A DNA stretch of 64,000 nucleotides from Faecalibacterium sp. I3-3-89 (GCF_023347275.1 NZ_CP094468.1:186001-250000), one strand, 5' to 3'; numbered from the stretch's first letter, positions 36,859-45,816 are shown. Translations and numbers: made by a program. Notes: generated by a model not told the origin, from the letters alone.

Positions 36859-38031
36859 ATGGCGCAGAACAACACCCCCATAAGGGCGCTGGTGCTGGCA
36901 GGCGGCGGTGCACGCGGCAGCTATCAGGTGGGCGTCTGGCGGGCGCTCGCCGAGCTGGGCTGGCGGCCCCAGATCATCACGGGCACCAGCGTGGGCAGCC
37001 TCAACGGTGCGATGTTCGCCCTCGACCTCTACGAGACGGCCCGGGATATGTGGCTCACCATCCGCAGTCAGGATGTGATAGAGCTGCCCGCCGAGGACGC
37101 GCCCCTGCCGGAGCTGCACGCCTTTCTCAAGGACGCCGTGACGCAGGGCGGCATGGACGTCACCCCGCTGGAAGAGATCGTGGAGCGGGTGCTGGACGAG
37201 GACGCCCTCCGCCGCAGCCCCATCCGGCTGGGTCTCGTCACGGTGGAGCAGAAGACGCTCAAGGCCCGGGAGCTTCCGCTGGAAGAGATCCCGGAGGGAA
37301 AGGTGAAAGACTACCTGCTGGCCTCGGCGGCCTGCTTCCCGGCTCTGCGCGCCCACACCATCGACGGCGTTTCCTATCTGGACGGCGGCTACCGGGACAA
37401 TATGCCCACGGCGCTGGCCCAGAAGATGGGGGCGGAAGAGCTGGTCTGCGTAGACCTTGAGGGTGTGGGCATCACCCGCCCCAACCGCACCGGCCTGCCC
37501 ACGACCCTCATCCGGAGCTACTGGGAGCTGGGCGACATCCTTCACTTTGACCCCGCCACCGCCCGGCGGAACATCGAGCTGGGCTATCACGATACCCTGC
37601 GGGCCTTTGGGCGGCTGCGCGGCTGTGCCTACGCTGTGGACAGCGGGGCCGGGAGCAGCGCGGACGCCGCCGCATTCCATGCGGCCTTTGAGGCCGTCCA
37701 GAAGGAGGTGCGGGAGAAGCACCCCTCCACCCTGACGGCGGACATTGCCCTCCTGCTGGCGAAGCTCTCGGATGCCGAGCTGGCCCCGCTGGAAGCCGTC
37801 GCCGAGGATGTGGGCGTGGACCCTGCCCCCTACTATACCACCCGCAGCTTGGGAGAAGCGTTCCTTGCAAAATGCGACTTTGAGCGCCTTTCGCGCTTCG
37901 GGCCGCTGTTCGAGGGCGAGGCAGGCCCGGCACAGGCCGCGCGGGCCGCGCTGCTGCCCAACACCTTTTTGCAGGCACTGGTCTGCCGGGCGCTGACCGG
38001 CAGAGTGCCGCCGGAGGAAATGGAAACATGA
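36859..38031 (+). CDS. patatin-like phospholipase
   Basis: The 390-residue protein starts LVLAGGGARGSYQVGVWRAL (oxyanion hole GGGARG), followed by the nucleophile elbow ITGTSVGSLNGAM (GxSxG, Ser about residue 50) and the catalytic Asp in YLDGGYRDNMP (DGG, about 178). These form the Ser-Asp dyad of the patatin/RssA family, which hydrolyses acyl esters. The roughly 170-residue C-terminal part has no recognised domain. AAAGGAGG precedes the ATG, and an extended -10 (TGCTATAAT) lies upstream near 36820. Its stop overlaps the Enzyme-I-like start by four bases (ATGA). Confidence 0.9.
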   Translation: MAQNNTPIRALVLAGGGARGSYQVGVWRALAELGWRPQIITGTSVGSLNGAMFALDLYETARDMWLTIRSQDVIELPAEDAPLPELHAFLKDAVTQGGMDVTPLEEIVERVLDEDALRRSPIRLGLVTVEQKTLKARELPLEEIPEGKVKDYLLASAACFPALRAHTIDGVSYLDGGYRDNMPTALAQKMGAEELVCVDLEGVGITRPNRTGLPTTLIRSYWELGDILHFDPATARRNIELGYHDTLRAFGRLRGCAYAVDSGAGSSADAAAFHAAFEAVQKEVREKHPSTLTADIALLLAKLSDAELAPLEAVAEDVGVDPAPYYTTRSLGEAFLAKCDFERLSRFGPLFEGEAGPAQAARAALLPNTFLQALVCRALTGRVPPEEMET

Positions 38032-39638
38032 AGAGATACAAGGGATTTACCGCCTCGCCCGGCCTTGTGCTGGGGCAGGTGAGCCGTCTTGAGCGCCCGC
38101 CGCTGGTCTTTGGCGAGGGGCCGTTCCATCCCGAGCAGGAAAAGCAGGCGCTGGAAGATGCCATTCAGCTGGCTCAGAAGGAGCTGAACGATATGGCAGA
38201 CCGCGCCGCCCCCACCGAGCAGGCCATCTTTCTGTTCCAGAGCATGATGCTGGAGGATGAGGGCTTCATGAATGAGGTCAACTTCCAGATCCGGGCCGGT
38301 GTGGGTGCAGCCGAAGCGATGGACCGTGTGGGCCGCCGCTACGCGGCCCAGCTCTCGGCCATGAAAGACAACGCCTATATGCAGCTGCGGAGCGTGGACA
38401 TCCTCGACGTGACCCAGCGCATCACCAACATCCTCTGCCGCCGCCCCCGCAGCTGGCTGGCCCTCGACCACCCGGTCATCATCGCGTCGGATCTGCTTAT
38501 GCCCACCGACCTGTTCAGCATCCCGCAGGGACGCATCCTCGGCCTTATCACTGCCGAGGGCAGCGGCCAGAGCCACGCGGCCATCATCGCCCGCTCGCTG
38601 AACATCCCGGGCATCACGCAGGTGGGCCGGGACTTCCTCGAGGACTGCGATGGCCGCGAGGTCATCCTGAACGCCACCGAGGGCGAGTGCATCCTTGACC
38701 CGGACGCCGCCGCCCGCCAGAGCGCCATCACCCGCATCTGCGAGCTGCAGCGCCAGAACGAGGAGCTGAACGCGCAGCTGGAGCTGCCCAACCGCACCCG
38801 GGACGGCGAGGAGTTCGAGCTTCTGGCCAACTGCTTCGGCCCGGAGGATGTGGGCACGGCCATGAGCTCCGGAGCGTCCGGCGTGGGCCTGCTGCGCAGC
38901 AGCTACATGATGCTGCCCGGCCACGCCATGGACGAGCAGGAGCAGTATCTGTTCTATACCTCCTGCCTCGCCGCCGCCAAGGGAAAGATGGTGACGGTGC
39001 GCACCTTCGACTTTGGTGCCGACCGCACGATGGCGGACGCCTATCAGGGCGTCCAGTCCTCCAAGCTGGGCCTGCGGGGCATCCGCAGCAGCCTGCGCAA
39101 CCTGCCCCAGATGGCAGTCCAGATCTGTGCCCTCATGCGGGCTGCCGCCAAAGGCCCCCTGCGGGTCATGTTCCCCATGGTGACGGACATCGAGGACTGG
39201 GATTCCGCCATGCAGGTGGTGGACCACTGCCGCCGCAAGCTCGCGGAGCGGGGGGAAGAGTTCGAGCCGGATGTGCCCTTCGGCGTCATGCTCAGCATCC
39301 CTGCCGCCTGTCTGACGGCAGAGGATTTTACGGCCCACGGCTGCCGCTTTTTTGTCATCGGCACCAACGACCTGACCCAGTACACCCACGCCGTGAGCCG
39401 GGAGCTGGCCATTGCCGAGCACTACTACCGCCCCGCCAGCCCGGCCATGAAGAAGCTCATCGCCATGGTGGTGGACGCCGCGAAAAAAGCCGACATCCCT
39501 GTGACGATCTGCGGCCTTGCCGTCGGCAACGCCGTCAACGCCACCCAGTATCTCCGCCTCGGCCTGCGCAGCTTCTCCATGAGTCCCCAGAACCTTCTGG
39601 CCATCAAAAAGGCCCTGCGGGATGCAGAAACAAGATAA
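38028..39638 (+). CDS. divergent PTS Enzyme I-like protein
   Basis: The 536-residue protein spans the Enzyme I layout: an N-terminal HPr-binding helical part (about 20-140), the phosphohistidine region ITAEGSGQSHAAIIARSL (His retained, though GGRTSH is changed to GSGQSH), and the PEP-binding barrel. Arg residues of VGLLRSS and TVRTFDFGAD, and GTNDLTQY, are kept. But Glu residues normally found after Arg in the RTEF motif, in the VExPAA metal site and in the CGExAGD loop are Ser, Ser and Leu here (RSSY, LSIPAA, CGLAVGN). It may bind PEP weakly or serve as a regulator. It overlaps the patatin gene (ATGA). Confidence 0.82.
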   Translation: MKRYKGFTASPGLVLGQVSRLERPPLVFGEGPFHPEQEKQALEDAIQLAQKELNDMADRAAPTEQAIFLFQSMMLEDEGFMNEVNFQIRAGVGAAEAMDRVGRRYAAQLSAMKDNAYMQLRSVDILDVTQRITNILCRRPRSWLALDHPVIIASDLLMPTDLFSIPQGRILGLITAEGSGQSHAAIIARSLNIPGITQVGRDFLEDCDGREVILNATEGECILDPDAAARQSAITRICELQRQNEELNAQLELPNRTRDGEEFELLANCFGPEDVGTAMSSGASGVGLLRSSYMMLPGHAMDEQEQYLFYTSCLAAAKGKMVTVRTFDFGADRTMADAYQGVQSSKLGLRGIRSSLRNLPQMAVQICALMRAAAKGPLRVMFPMVTDIEDWDSAMQVVDHCRRKLAERGEEFEPDVPFGVMLSIPAACLTAEDFTAHGCRFFVIGTNDLTQYTHAVSRELAIAEHYYRPASPAMKKLIAMVVDAAKKADIPVTICGLAVGNAVNATQYLRLGLRSFSMSPQNLLAIKKALRDAETR

Positions 39639-39640
39639 AG

Positions 39641-39676
39641 AAAAAGGGCGTCCCGCCGCGGCGGGACGCCCTTTTT
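39641..39676 (+). terminator. terminator of patatin/EI-like operon
   Basis: GGGCGTCCCGCC (39646-39657) pairs with GGCGGGACGCCC (39660-39671), with A's before and TTTTT after. It is shared in reverse by rsmE. Confidence 0.9.
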
Positions 39677-39684
39677 GCTGCATA

Positions 39685-40428
39685 TCATTCGAGATTTCCC
39701 GTCAGGGTCATGACGGCGGAGACGACGGCCAGAGGGGCCGTCTCGCAGCGGAGGATGCGGGGGCCGAGGCCTACGGTCTTTGCCCCGGCCTGCGCGGCCA
39801 TCTCGGCTTCCTCGGCGGCAAAGCCGCCCTCTGCGCCGGTGATGACGGCGAGCTTCAGCTTTTGGCCGTCGGCGGGCTTTGCCTCGGCCAGCAGCTGGCG
39901 AAGGGGCGCGCCGCCGCATTCGTAGCAGAAGAGCACGAGGTCGTACTGTCCGAGGCTGCGGCAGACTGCGCCGAAGTTGGGCAGCGGCAGGGCTACATCC
40001 GGCAGCACCCCCCGTCCGCACTGTTTGGCGGCCTCGAAGGCGATGCGGTTGTAGCGCTCGTTTTTCTGCTCCTCCTTCTTGGGGGCGGCCACGCAGTACC
40101 GGCTGAAGAAGGGGATGAAGTGGTCACAGCCCAGCTCGACGCCGTGGCGGATGACCTGCTCCAGCTTGTCCTGCTTGGGGTAGCCCACCAGCAGGGTGAC
40201 GTCCACAGTGGGTTCGGCGGCGCTGGGATAGCCCGGCTCGACGGAAAACTCCACCGTCTCGTCGCCGAAGCCGGTGATGGTGGCGGTGTATTCCACGGCG
40301 TTGCCGTCGCAGAGGATGACGGTGTCTCCCGGCTTTCCCCGCATGACGCGGGAGAGATGGTGGGCGTCAGCCCCCCGCAGCACGGCAGTGCCGTCGGAGA
40401 TCTCGGTGGTAAAATAGCGGTGCGGCAT
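39685..40428 (-). CDS. rsmE: 16S rRNA m3U1498 methyltransferase RsmE
   Basis: The 247-residue protein has the N-terminal PUA-like part (HRYFTTE ... HHLSRVMRGKPGDTVILCDG) and the SPOUT domain with GVELGCDHFIPFFSRYC, RIAFEAAKQCGRGVLPDV and the SAM-binding knot AVITGAEGGFAAEEAE ... GLGPRILRCETAPLAVV. These are the RsmE signatures. It methylates U1498 of 16S rRNA. It lies downstream of prmA on the same strand, with a family A repeat between them. Terminator hairpin at 39641-39676 follows its stop. Confidence 0.95.
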   Translation of the reverse strand: MPHRYFTTEISDGTAVLRGADAHHLSRVMRGKPGDTVILCDGNAVEYTATITGFGDETVEFSVEPGYPSAAEPTVDVTLLVGYPKQDKLEQVIRHGVELGCDHFIPFFSRYCVAAPKKEEQKNERYNRIAFEAAKQCGRGVLPDVALPLPNFGAVCRSLGQYDLVLFCYECGGAPLRQLLAEAKPADGQKLKLAVITGAEGGFAAEEAEMAAQAGAKTVGLGPRILRCETAPLAVVSAVMTLTGNLE

Positions 40429-40448
40429 AGTTCCTCCTGAGCGTCCTT

Positions 40449-40567
40449 GCCCTCTCAGTCACCTTCGGTGACAGCTCTCCCAGAGGGAGAGCCAAAGACG
40501 CGGCGGTGAGGCTTTGAGCCTCTCCCTTTGGGAGAGGTGGCATTGCGTAAGCAATGACGGAGAGGGC
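40449..40567. repeat. family A repeat, copy 2 (between prmA and rsmE)
   Basis: It has termini GCCCTCTCAGTC and GACGGAGAGGGC, with an internal CACCTTCGGTG hairpin and CTCTCCC/GGGAGAG arms. It separates two genes that are normally co-transcribed. Confidence 0.85.
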
Positions 40568-40583
40568 AAGCCCGTTAAAAAAT

Positions 40584-41498
40584 TTACGCCTTCTTGCAGA
40601 CGATGCACTCCCAGCCGCGCTTTTCCTTCACTTCCAGCACGGCGAGGCCGGCAGCTTCCAGCGCGGCGATGACCTCATCCTTCCGGCTGTCGATGATGCC
40701 GCTGGCGATGAAGACGGCGTCGTCGGCCATCAGGCCGGGGACGGCGGGGGCCAGCGCCATGATGGCGTTGGCCACGATGTTGGCGGTGATGATGTCGTAC
40801 TTGCCGCTGGCCTTGTCGGACAGGTCGCCCACGAGGACGGTCAGCTTGTCGGCCACGCCGTTGAGGGCGGCGTTCTCCCCGGCCGTGCGGACGGCCACGG
40901 GGTCGATGTCCACGCCCTCGGCCACGGCTGCCCCCAGTTTAAGGGCCGCGATGGCGAGGATGCCGCTGCCGGTGCCGATGTCCAGCACCCGCTCGCCGCC
41001 CCTGACCCGCTCGTCCAGCACCTCAAGGCAGAGGTTGGTCGTCTCGTGGCCGCCGGTGCCGAAGGCGAGGCCCGGGTCGAGGATGAGCTTGACGCGGCTC
41101 GTCTCGTAGTCCTGCCACGAGGGCACGACGGCGAGGCGCTGGCCCACGTCCATCGGGTGGTAGTACTTGCGCCAGCCGTTCTGCCAGTCCTCCTGCTCTA
41201 CGCCCTCGGTCTCGGAGGTGTAGGGGATGCCTGCGGCCTCCATCCGGGCCGCGATGAGGGCCAGCGTCTCCACCGGGGAGTCCCCCGGCTCGAGATACAT
41301 ATGGATGATGACGGTGTCCCGGGGCTTGTCCAGCAGCTCCTGCTCGATGAGGTCTACGTGGGCGATCTGCTCCACCTGCTCTTCGATGTCACTGTAGTCT
41401 TCGATATAGATGCCGCCCTCCGCGATCATGGTGGCCACGGCCTCGGCGGCCTCGGCGTCGGCTTTGGATACGGTCAGGCGAATATCAGTCCATTCCAT
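40584..41498 (-). CDS. prmA: ribosomal protein L11 methyltransferase
   Basis: The 304-residue protein has an N-terminal L11-recognition domain (about 1-100, with the DYSDIEEQVEQIAHVDLIE region), then the PrmA-typical YYHPMDVGQRLAVVPSWQDY and a class I methyltransferase fold: LDPGLAFGTGGHETTNLCLEVL, VLDIGTGSGILAIAALKLGA, GVDIDPVAVRTA and ANIVANAIMALAP (NxxANI/IL motif). It trimethylates ribosomal protein L11. The ATG at 41498 follows GGAGCAT, with promoter TTGCAT-17-TACTAT on the minus strand at 41566-41538. It is the first gene before rsmE. Confidence 0.95.
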   Translation of the reverse strand: MEWTDIRLTVSKADAEAAEAVATMIAEGGIYIEDYSDIEEQVEQIAHVDLIEQELLDKPRDTVIIHMYLEPGDSPVETLALIAARMEAAGIPYTSETEGVEQEDWQNGWRKYYHPMDVGQRLAVVPSWQDYETSRVKLILDPGLAFGTGGHETTNLCLEVLDERVRGGERVLDIGTGSGILAIAALKLGAAVAEGVDIDPVAVRTAGENAALNGVADKLTVLVGDLSDKASGKYDIITANIVANAIMALAPAVPGLMADDAVFIASGIIDSRKDEVIAALEAAGLAVLEVKEKRGWECIVCKKA

Positions 41499-41537
41499 AA
41501 GGATGCTCCTTCCGTGTATTCGGGATATACTGCCTTT

Positions 41538-41566
41538 ATAGTACCCGATTCCGGCCCGGGATGCAA
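41538..41566 (-). promoter_or_regulatory. prmA promoter
   Basis: On the minus strand TTGCAT (41566-41561), 17 bases, TACTAT (41543-41538). Confidence 0.65.
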
Positions 41567-41704
41567 GCTCCCGGGGCGAAAGATGTGCGAAAAGGCTTTC
41601 TTTTTTTCCGGCGGTATGTTAATATGGAGTCGTACCCGGATCAGACCCGGGCGCTTCCTGCCGGAAGTGCCCGCCGCTGTGTTCCCCAAAGGAGGAATTA
41701 TCGT

Positions 41705-42136
41705 ATGTTTTTGGGAATGGATATTTATAGCTGGATCGCTGCCATCGTCATTGCACTCATCGTCACCTTCCTTCCGGTCTCTCTGCCGGTGAAGATCGTT
41801 CTGGCGATGGCGGCGATGGCCTGCTTTTATTTTGGCCGCAAGTACTACCACGACCACAAGAACGGCGGGGCGGAGACGCCCAGCATGACCTCGGCCGAGA
41901 GCGAGGCAATGGCCTCCGGCCTCCTGAAAGCCCTCGGCGGCAAAGGGAACATTATCAAGATGGACTACTGCGCCACCCGTCTCCGCTTCGAGGTGCACAG
42001 CTATGCCTCCGTGGATGAGGCCGCAGCCAAGGCCGCAGGTGCAGAGGGCGTGATCCGCCCGGCCAAGAATGCCTGTCAGGTGGTCATCAAGGGTGATGTG
42101 CAGGCCGTGTACGACGCCCTGCGCAAGCAGCTGTAA
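41705..42136 (+). CDS. membrane-anchored orphan PTS EIIB domain
   Basis: The 143-residue protein has two N-terminal hydrophobic helices (about residues 6-24 and 27-44), then a linker and an EIIB domain of the glucose family: LLKALGGKGNIIKMDYCATRLRFEV, where the Cys of CATRLR is the usual phospho-site, then AAGAEGVIRPAKNACQVVIKGD. In typical transporters EIIB is joined to EIIC and EIIA; here no transport domain is adjacent. It could be a regulatory or sensor component. AAAGGAGG precedes the ATG at 41705. It is divergent from prmA and has its own terminator. It is a natural companion for the EI-like protein at 38028. Confidence 0.8.
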   Translation: MFLGMDIYSWIAAIVIALIVTFLPVSLPVKIVLAMAAMACFYFGRKYYHDHKNGGAETPSMTSAESEAMASGLLKALGGKGNIIKMDYCATRLRFEVHSYASVDEAAAKAAGAEGVIRPAKNACQVVIKGDVQAVYDALRKQL

Positions 42137-42151
42137 AACATCCGATGCAGC

Positions 42152-42194
42152 GCCGCCGGGAGCGGGCCTCAGTGCCCGGCCCGGCGGCATTTTT
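42152..42194 (+). terminator. terminator of EIIB-like gene
   Basis: GCCGCCGGG (42152-42160) pairs with CCCGGCGGC (42180-42188), then ATTTTTT. Confidence 0.88.
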
Positions 42195-42220
42195 TAATTC
42201 AATAGGAAAGGAAACCCGAT

Positions 42221-42823
42221 ATGAAGCCCCAGAACCTCACTTGGAAAAAACTCACCGCCGACGAGCTGACGCGGGTGTATCTGGACGAGATGCGCCGCGA
42301 CTTCCCGCCCAGCGAGCTGAAGCCTCTGAGCATGATATTGAACAGCGAGGCCGCCGGCATGGCCCACACATGGGGCGTGTTCGCGGAGGACACGCTGGTG
42401 TCCTACCTGCTGATGGTGCGGCCCGCGGGCTGCGAAGTGAGCCAGCTGGACTATTTCTCCGTCCTGCCCGCCTACCGCAGCTCGGGGGTGGGCGCAAAGC
42501 TGCTGGCCGCTCTGCCCGCCCACGAGGAGGGCGCAAAAGCCATCCTCATCGAGGCCGAGTGCCCCGAAAAGGCGGACGACAGGGCGATGGCCGTCCGCCG
42601 TCTGGGCTTCTATGCCCGCTGCGGCGCAGCTGACACCGGCTGGACCGAGCATCTCTTCGATGCATGGTTCCGGGTGCTGGTGCTGCCCGCCGAGGACAGC
42701 GCGATGGAGGCCGGGGAGGCCAACAAGGCGCTGGCCGACTGCTACAGCCGGGTCATGGGCGAGGATAAATGGCGGAAATACGTCCAGCTCTACCGCCCGG
42801 ACGGCGAAGAAGAGAAATTTTAA
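42221..42823 (+). CDS. GNAT family N-acetyltransferase
   Basis: The 200-residue protein shows the GNAT acetyl-CoA motif A: LDYFSVLPAYRSSGVGAKLLAAL (RxxGxG/A, about residues 76-95), with the preceding strands HTWGVFAEDTLVSYLLMV and the later RLGFYARCG motif B. Members transfer acetyl groups to amines; the substrate is unknown. AAAGGAAA precedes the ATG at 42221, and a terminator lies 18 bases after the stop. It stands alone between the EIIB-like and pst genes. Confidence 0.88.
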   Translation: MKPQNLTWKKLTADELTRVYLDEMRRDFPPSELKPLSMILNSEAAGMAHTWGVFAEDTLVSYLLMVRPAGCEVSQLDYFSVLPAYRSSGVGAKLLAALPAHEEGAKAILIEAECPEKADDRAMAVRRLGFYARCGAADTGWTEHLFDAWFRVLVLPAEDSAMEAGEANKALADCYSRVMGEDKWRKYVQLYRPDGEEEKF

Positions 42824-42840
42824 GACAACACCGCGCAAAA

Positions 42841-42873
42841 GGCTGCTTCACGGAGGGTGGAGCAGCCTTTTTT
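42841..42873 (+). terminator. terminator of GNAT gene
   Basis: GGCTGCT (42841-42847) pairs with AGCAGCC (42861-42867), then TTTTTT. An overlapping CGGAGGGTG/CACCCTCCG hairpin could form instead. Confidence 0.8.
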
Positions 42874-43156
42874 GCACCCTCCGGTGGGCGGGATGCACAA
42901 AGGTCAGCGGCTGTTTTTGACAGTTTGACCGGAAATGTAAAATCGACTGCTATGTTTTCCACACGGACTTTACCAGAGGATGACAGTGGGATAAAACAAC
43001 AGCACGAAGCTTTACCTGCATTTTGCACCGGTATGGTCGCAGCAGGATGGGCGGCGCGCTACAATAAAGACGTTCCGAGAGAGACAACAGGGAACAAGAA
43101 AAAGGAAAACACATCCCGGCCAGAACGTAGGGCCGGCCCATCCGAAGGAGATATTT
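42874..43156 (+). other. pst operon leader/promoter region
   Basis: No gene was seen. TTGACA near 42917 is followed at 15 bases by TAAAAT, a poor match. TACAAT at 43060-43065 has no matching -35, so pst expression may depend on an activator such as a PhoB/PhoP-type regulator. No clear Pho-box repeat could be recognised. AAGGAGAT precedes pstS. Confidence 0.4.
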
Positions 43157-44044
43157 ATGATGAAAAAGATCACTCGTCGTTCGTTCCTGTCCATCTGCGG
43201 CGCTGCTGCCGCTGCTGCTGCCCTGACCGCCTGCGGCGGTGCAGCTTCTTCTGCCGCCGCCTCTTCCGCAGCCGTTTCCAGCACTGCGGAGTCTGCTGCT
43301 TCCGGCGCTGCCCTGTCCGGCAATGTGGCCACAGGCGGTTCCACCTCCATGAAGAACGTCATCGCTGCTCTGACCGAGGGCTTCGCCGAGATCGAGCCGG
43401 ACGTCACCGTCAGCTATGACCCCACCGGTTCCGGCGCAGGCATCACCGGCGCGACCGATAAGACGCTGGACATCGGCCTGTCCTCCCGTGCTCTGAAGGC
43501 AGATGAGACCGGCGTTACCGGTACCACCGTGGCTCTGGACGGCATCGCCATCATTGTCAACAAGAGCAGCAAGGTCGAGGATCTGACCGTCGATCAGCTC
43601 AAGCAGATGTTCACCGGCGAGATCACCAACTGGTCTGAGGTCGGCGGCGACGACGGCGAGATCGTTCTGGTGGGCCGTGAGGCTGGCTCCGGCACCCGCG
43701 ACGGCTTCGAGAGCATCGTGGACGTCAAGGACTCCTGCAAGTATGCACAGGAGCTGACCGCTACCGGCGCTGTCATCAGCGCGGTGGAGGCCAACCCTCT
43801 GGCCATCGGCTATGCTTCCCTGTCTGCTGTCGGTGACACCGTCAAGGCTGTGACCGTCGGCGGCGTGGAGTGCAGCGAAGAGACCGTCAAGGATGGCAGC
43901 TACGAGGTGCAGCGTCCCTTTGTCTTCGTCACCAACGACGCTGTCACCCTTTCCGCTCAGGCTCAGGCCTTCTTCGACTTCGCTACCAGCGCTGACGCCG
44001 CCGACCTCATCCGCACTGCTGGCGCTGTCCCGGTGAACGAGTGA
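43157..44044 (+). CDS. pstS: phosphate ABC transporter substrate-binding lipoprotein
   Basis: The 295-residue protein has an export signal MMKKITRRSFLSICG with a twin-arginine motif and lipobox LTAC, then an Ala/Ser linker. The mature part binds phosphate: GSTSMKNVIAALTEGF, YDPTGSGAGITGATD (phosphate-binding TGSGxG loop), and VGREAGSGTRDGFES. It captures phosphate for PstCAB. The ATG pair at 43157/43160 follows AAGGAG. It begins pstS-pstC-pstA-pstB-phoU. Its signal is almost the same as that of TctC. Confidence 0.93.
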   Translation: MMKKITRRSFLSICGAAAAAAALTACGGAASSAAASSAAVSSTAESAASGAALSGNVATGGSTSMKNVIAALTEGFAEIEPDVTVSYDPTGSGAGITGATDKTLDIGLSSRALKADETGVTGTTVALDGIAIIVNKSSKVEDLTVDQLKQMFTGEITNWSEVGGDDGEIVLVGREAGSGTRDGFESIVDVKDSCKYAQELTATGAVISAVEANPLAIGYASLSAVGDTVKAVTVGGVECSEETVKDGSYEVQRPFVFVTNDAVTLSAQAQAFFDFATSADAADLIRTAGAVPVNE

Positions 44045-44072
44045 TTTTGAGCGCGAACGCTCAGGTGTTTTT

Positions 44073-44969
44073 ATGAAAAAGTTTGAGCTGCCCCGCACTC
44101 CGGCCCAGTGGCTGGAGGCCATCATGAATGCCATCTTCTTTCTCTGCGGCATCCTCGCGGTGGGCTGTGTGGCTGTCATCACGGTTTATATGTTCCTGTC
44201 GGGCCTGCCCGCCATCGGGAAGATCGGCCCGCTGAAGTTCCTCTTCGGCACCGAGTGGGCCTCCACGGCCGCCGAGCCGAAGTACGGCATCCTGCCCTTT
44301 GTGCTCTCCAGCATCTACGGCACGCTGGGCGCATCCCTCATCGGCGTGCCGGTGGGCCTGCTGACGGCGGTGTTCCTCTCGAAGGCCGCAGCGCCCGGCG
44401 TGCGGAACGTCGTGGTCACGGCGGTGGAGCTGCTGAGCGGCATCCCCAGCGTGGTGTTCGGTCTGCTGGGGATGCAGGTGCTGGTGCCTGCGGTAGCAAA
44501 AGCCTTTGGCAAGGCCTCGGGCGCCTGCCTGCTGTCGGCCATCGTGGTGCTGTCCGTTATGATCCTGCCCAGCATCGTCTCGGTGTCGGTGACGGCCCTC
44601 AACGCTGTCCCGCTGGAGTATGAGCAGGGCAGCCTCGCGCTGGGCGCTACGGACACCGAAACATGGTTCAAGATCAGCATCCCAGCGGCAAAGAGCGGCA
44701 TCGCCGCCGGTATCGTGCTGGGCATCGGCCGCGCCATCGGCGAGGCCATGGCCGTCATGATGGTGGCCGGCAACAGCCCGAATGTGCCGGACGGCCTCTT
44801 CCGCAGCGTCACCTTCCTGACTACGGCCATTGCGAAGGAGATGAGCTACGCCAGCGGCCTGCAGAAACAGGCGCTGTTCAGCATCGCGCTGGTGCTGTTC
44901 GTCTTCATCATGGCCATCAATGTGCTGCTCAACGCTGTGCTGAAGGGAGGAAATAAGGATGAAACGTGA
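44073..44969 (+). CDS. pstC: phosphate ABC transporter permease
   Basis: The 298-residue permease has six hydrophobic segments and the PstC order: a GPLKFLFGTEWAS loop, GTLGASLIGVPVGLLTAVFL, ELLSGIPSVVFGLLG, and the cytoplasmic EAA loop EQGSLALGATDTETWFKISIPAAKSGIAAG (named by its ends EQGS and IAAG) that contacts PstB. It pairs with PstA to form the channel. Its 3' end overlaps pstA by 11 bases. Confidence 0.94.
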   Translation: MKKFELPRTPAQWLEAIMNAIFFLCGILAVGCVAVITVYMFLSGLPAIGKIGPLKFLFGTEWASTAAEPKYGILPFVLSSIYGTLGASLIGVPVGLLTAVFLSKAAAPGVRNVVVTAVELLSGIPSVVFGLLGMQVLVPAVAKAFGKASGACLLSAIVVLSVMILPSIVSVSVTALNAVPLEYEQGSLALGATDTETWFKISIPAAKSGIAAGIVLGIGRAIGEAMAVMMVAGNSPNVPDGLFRSVTFLTTAIAKEMSYASGLQKQALFSIALVLFVFIMAINVLLNAVLKGGNKDET

Positions 44970-45816
44970 TTTCTCCCCCTCCCGCCGTGCGTGGAACATC
45001 GCGCTGACGGCGGCGGTCTGGGCTGCGGCGGTGCTGGTCATCGCCCTGACGGCGGGCGTCATCGGGCTGGTGCTCATCCGGGGCATTCCCCACATCAGCT
45101 GGAATTTCCTTTCCACCACCGCCAGCGTCCTCAAGGGCACCGACGGCATCCTGCCCGCCATCCTCAACACCCTGTATGTCATCTTCCTGACCCTGCTCAT
45201 CGTGCTTCCGCTGGGCGTGGGCGCGGCGGTCTACCTGACCGAGTACGCCTCCAACCGAAAGCTCATCGAGGTCATCGAGTTCACCAATGAGACGCTGGCA
45301 GGCATCCCCAGTATCATCTACGGCCTTGTGGGTATGCTGGTCTTCGCCCAGACCATGGGCTTCAAGACCTGCCTGCTCTCCGGCAGTCTGACGCTGGTGG
45401 TCATGAACCTGCCCACCATCATCCGCACGACGCAGGAGTCGCTCAAGACGGTGCCGCAGGGCTACCGTGAGGGTGCCTTGGGCCTTGGCGCAGGCAAGTG
45501 GCACATCATCCGCACCATCGTGCTCCCGTGCAGCATCGACGGCATCGTCACCGGCTGCATCCTTGCTGTGGGCCGCATCGTGGGCGAAAGCGCCGCCCTC
45601 CTCTTCACCGCAGGTGCGGCGGAGGTCATCGCGGGCAGCATCGCCAAGGCCTACACCTCCAACGGCGCGACCCTCTCGGTCCTGCTCTATCTGCGGGCCT
45701 TCGAGGACGGCGACTTCGCCTCCGCGTGGGGCATCGGTGCGGTGCTGCTGGTGTTGGTGCTCCTCATCGACCTTGCAGCCCGTCTGGCAAAAACAAAGCT
45801 GAAACAGAAACAGTAA
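44959..45816 (+). CDS. pstA: phosphate ABC transporter permease
   Basis: The 285-residue permease has six hydrophobic segments and PstA features: ISWNFLSTT, GVGAAVYLTEYASNRK, ETLAGIPSIIYGLVGM and the EAA loop YREGALGLGAGKWHIIRTIVLP. It forms a heterodimer with PstC. The ATG at 44959 lies inside the end of pstC after AAGGAGG. Its TAA shares its last base with a family A repeat that separates it from pstB. Confidence 0.94.
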   Translation: MKRDFSPSRRAWNIALTAAVWAAAVLVIALTAGVIGLVLIRGIPHISWNFLSTTASVLKGTDGILPAILNTLYVIFLTLLIVLPLGVGAAVYLTEYASNRKLIEVIEFTNETLAGIPSIIYGLVGMLVFAQTMGFKTCLLSGSLTLVVMNLPTIIRTTQESLKTVPQGYREGALGLGAGKWHIIRTIVLPCSIDGIVTGCILAVGRIVGESAALLFTAGAAEVIAGSIAKAYTSNGATLSVLLYLRAFEDGDFASAWGIGAVLLVLVLLIDLAARLAKTKLKQKQ

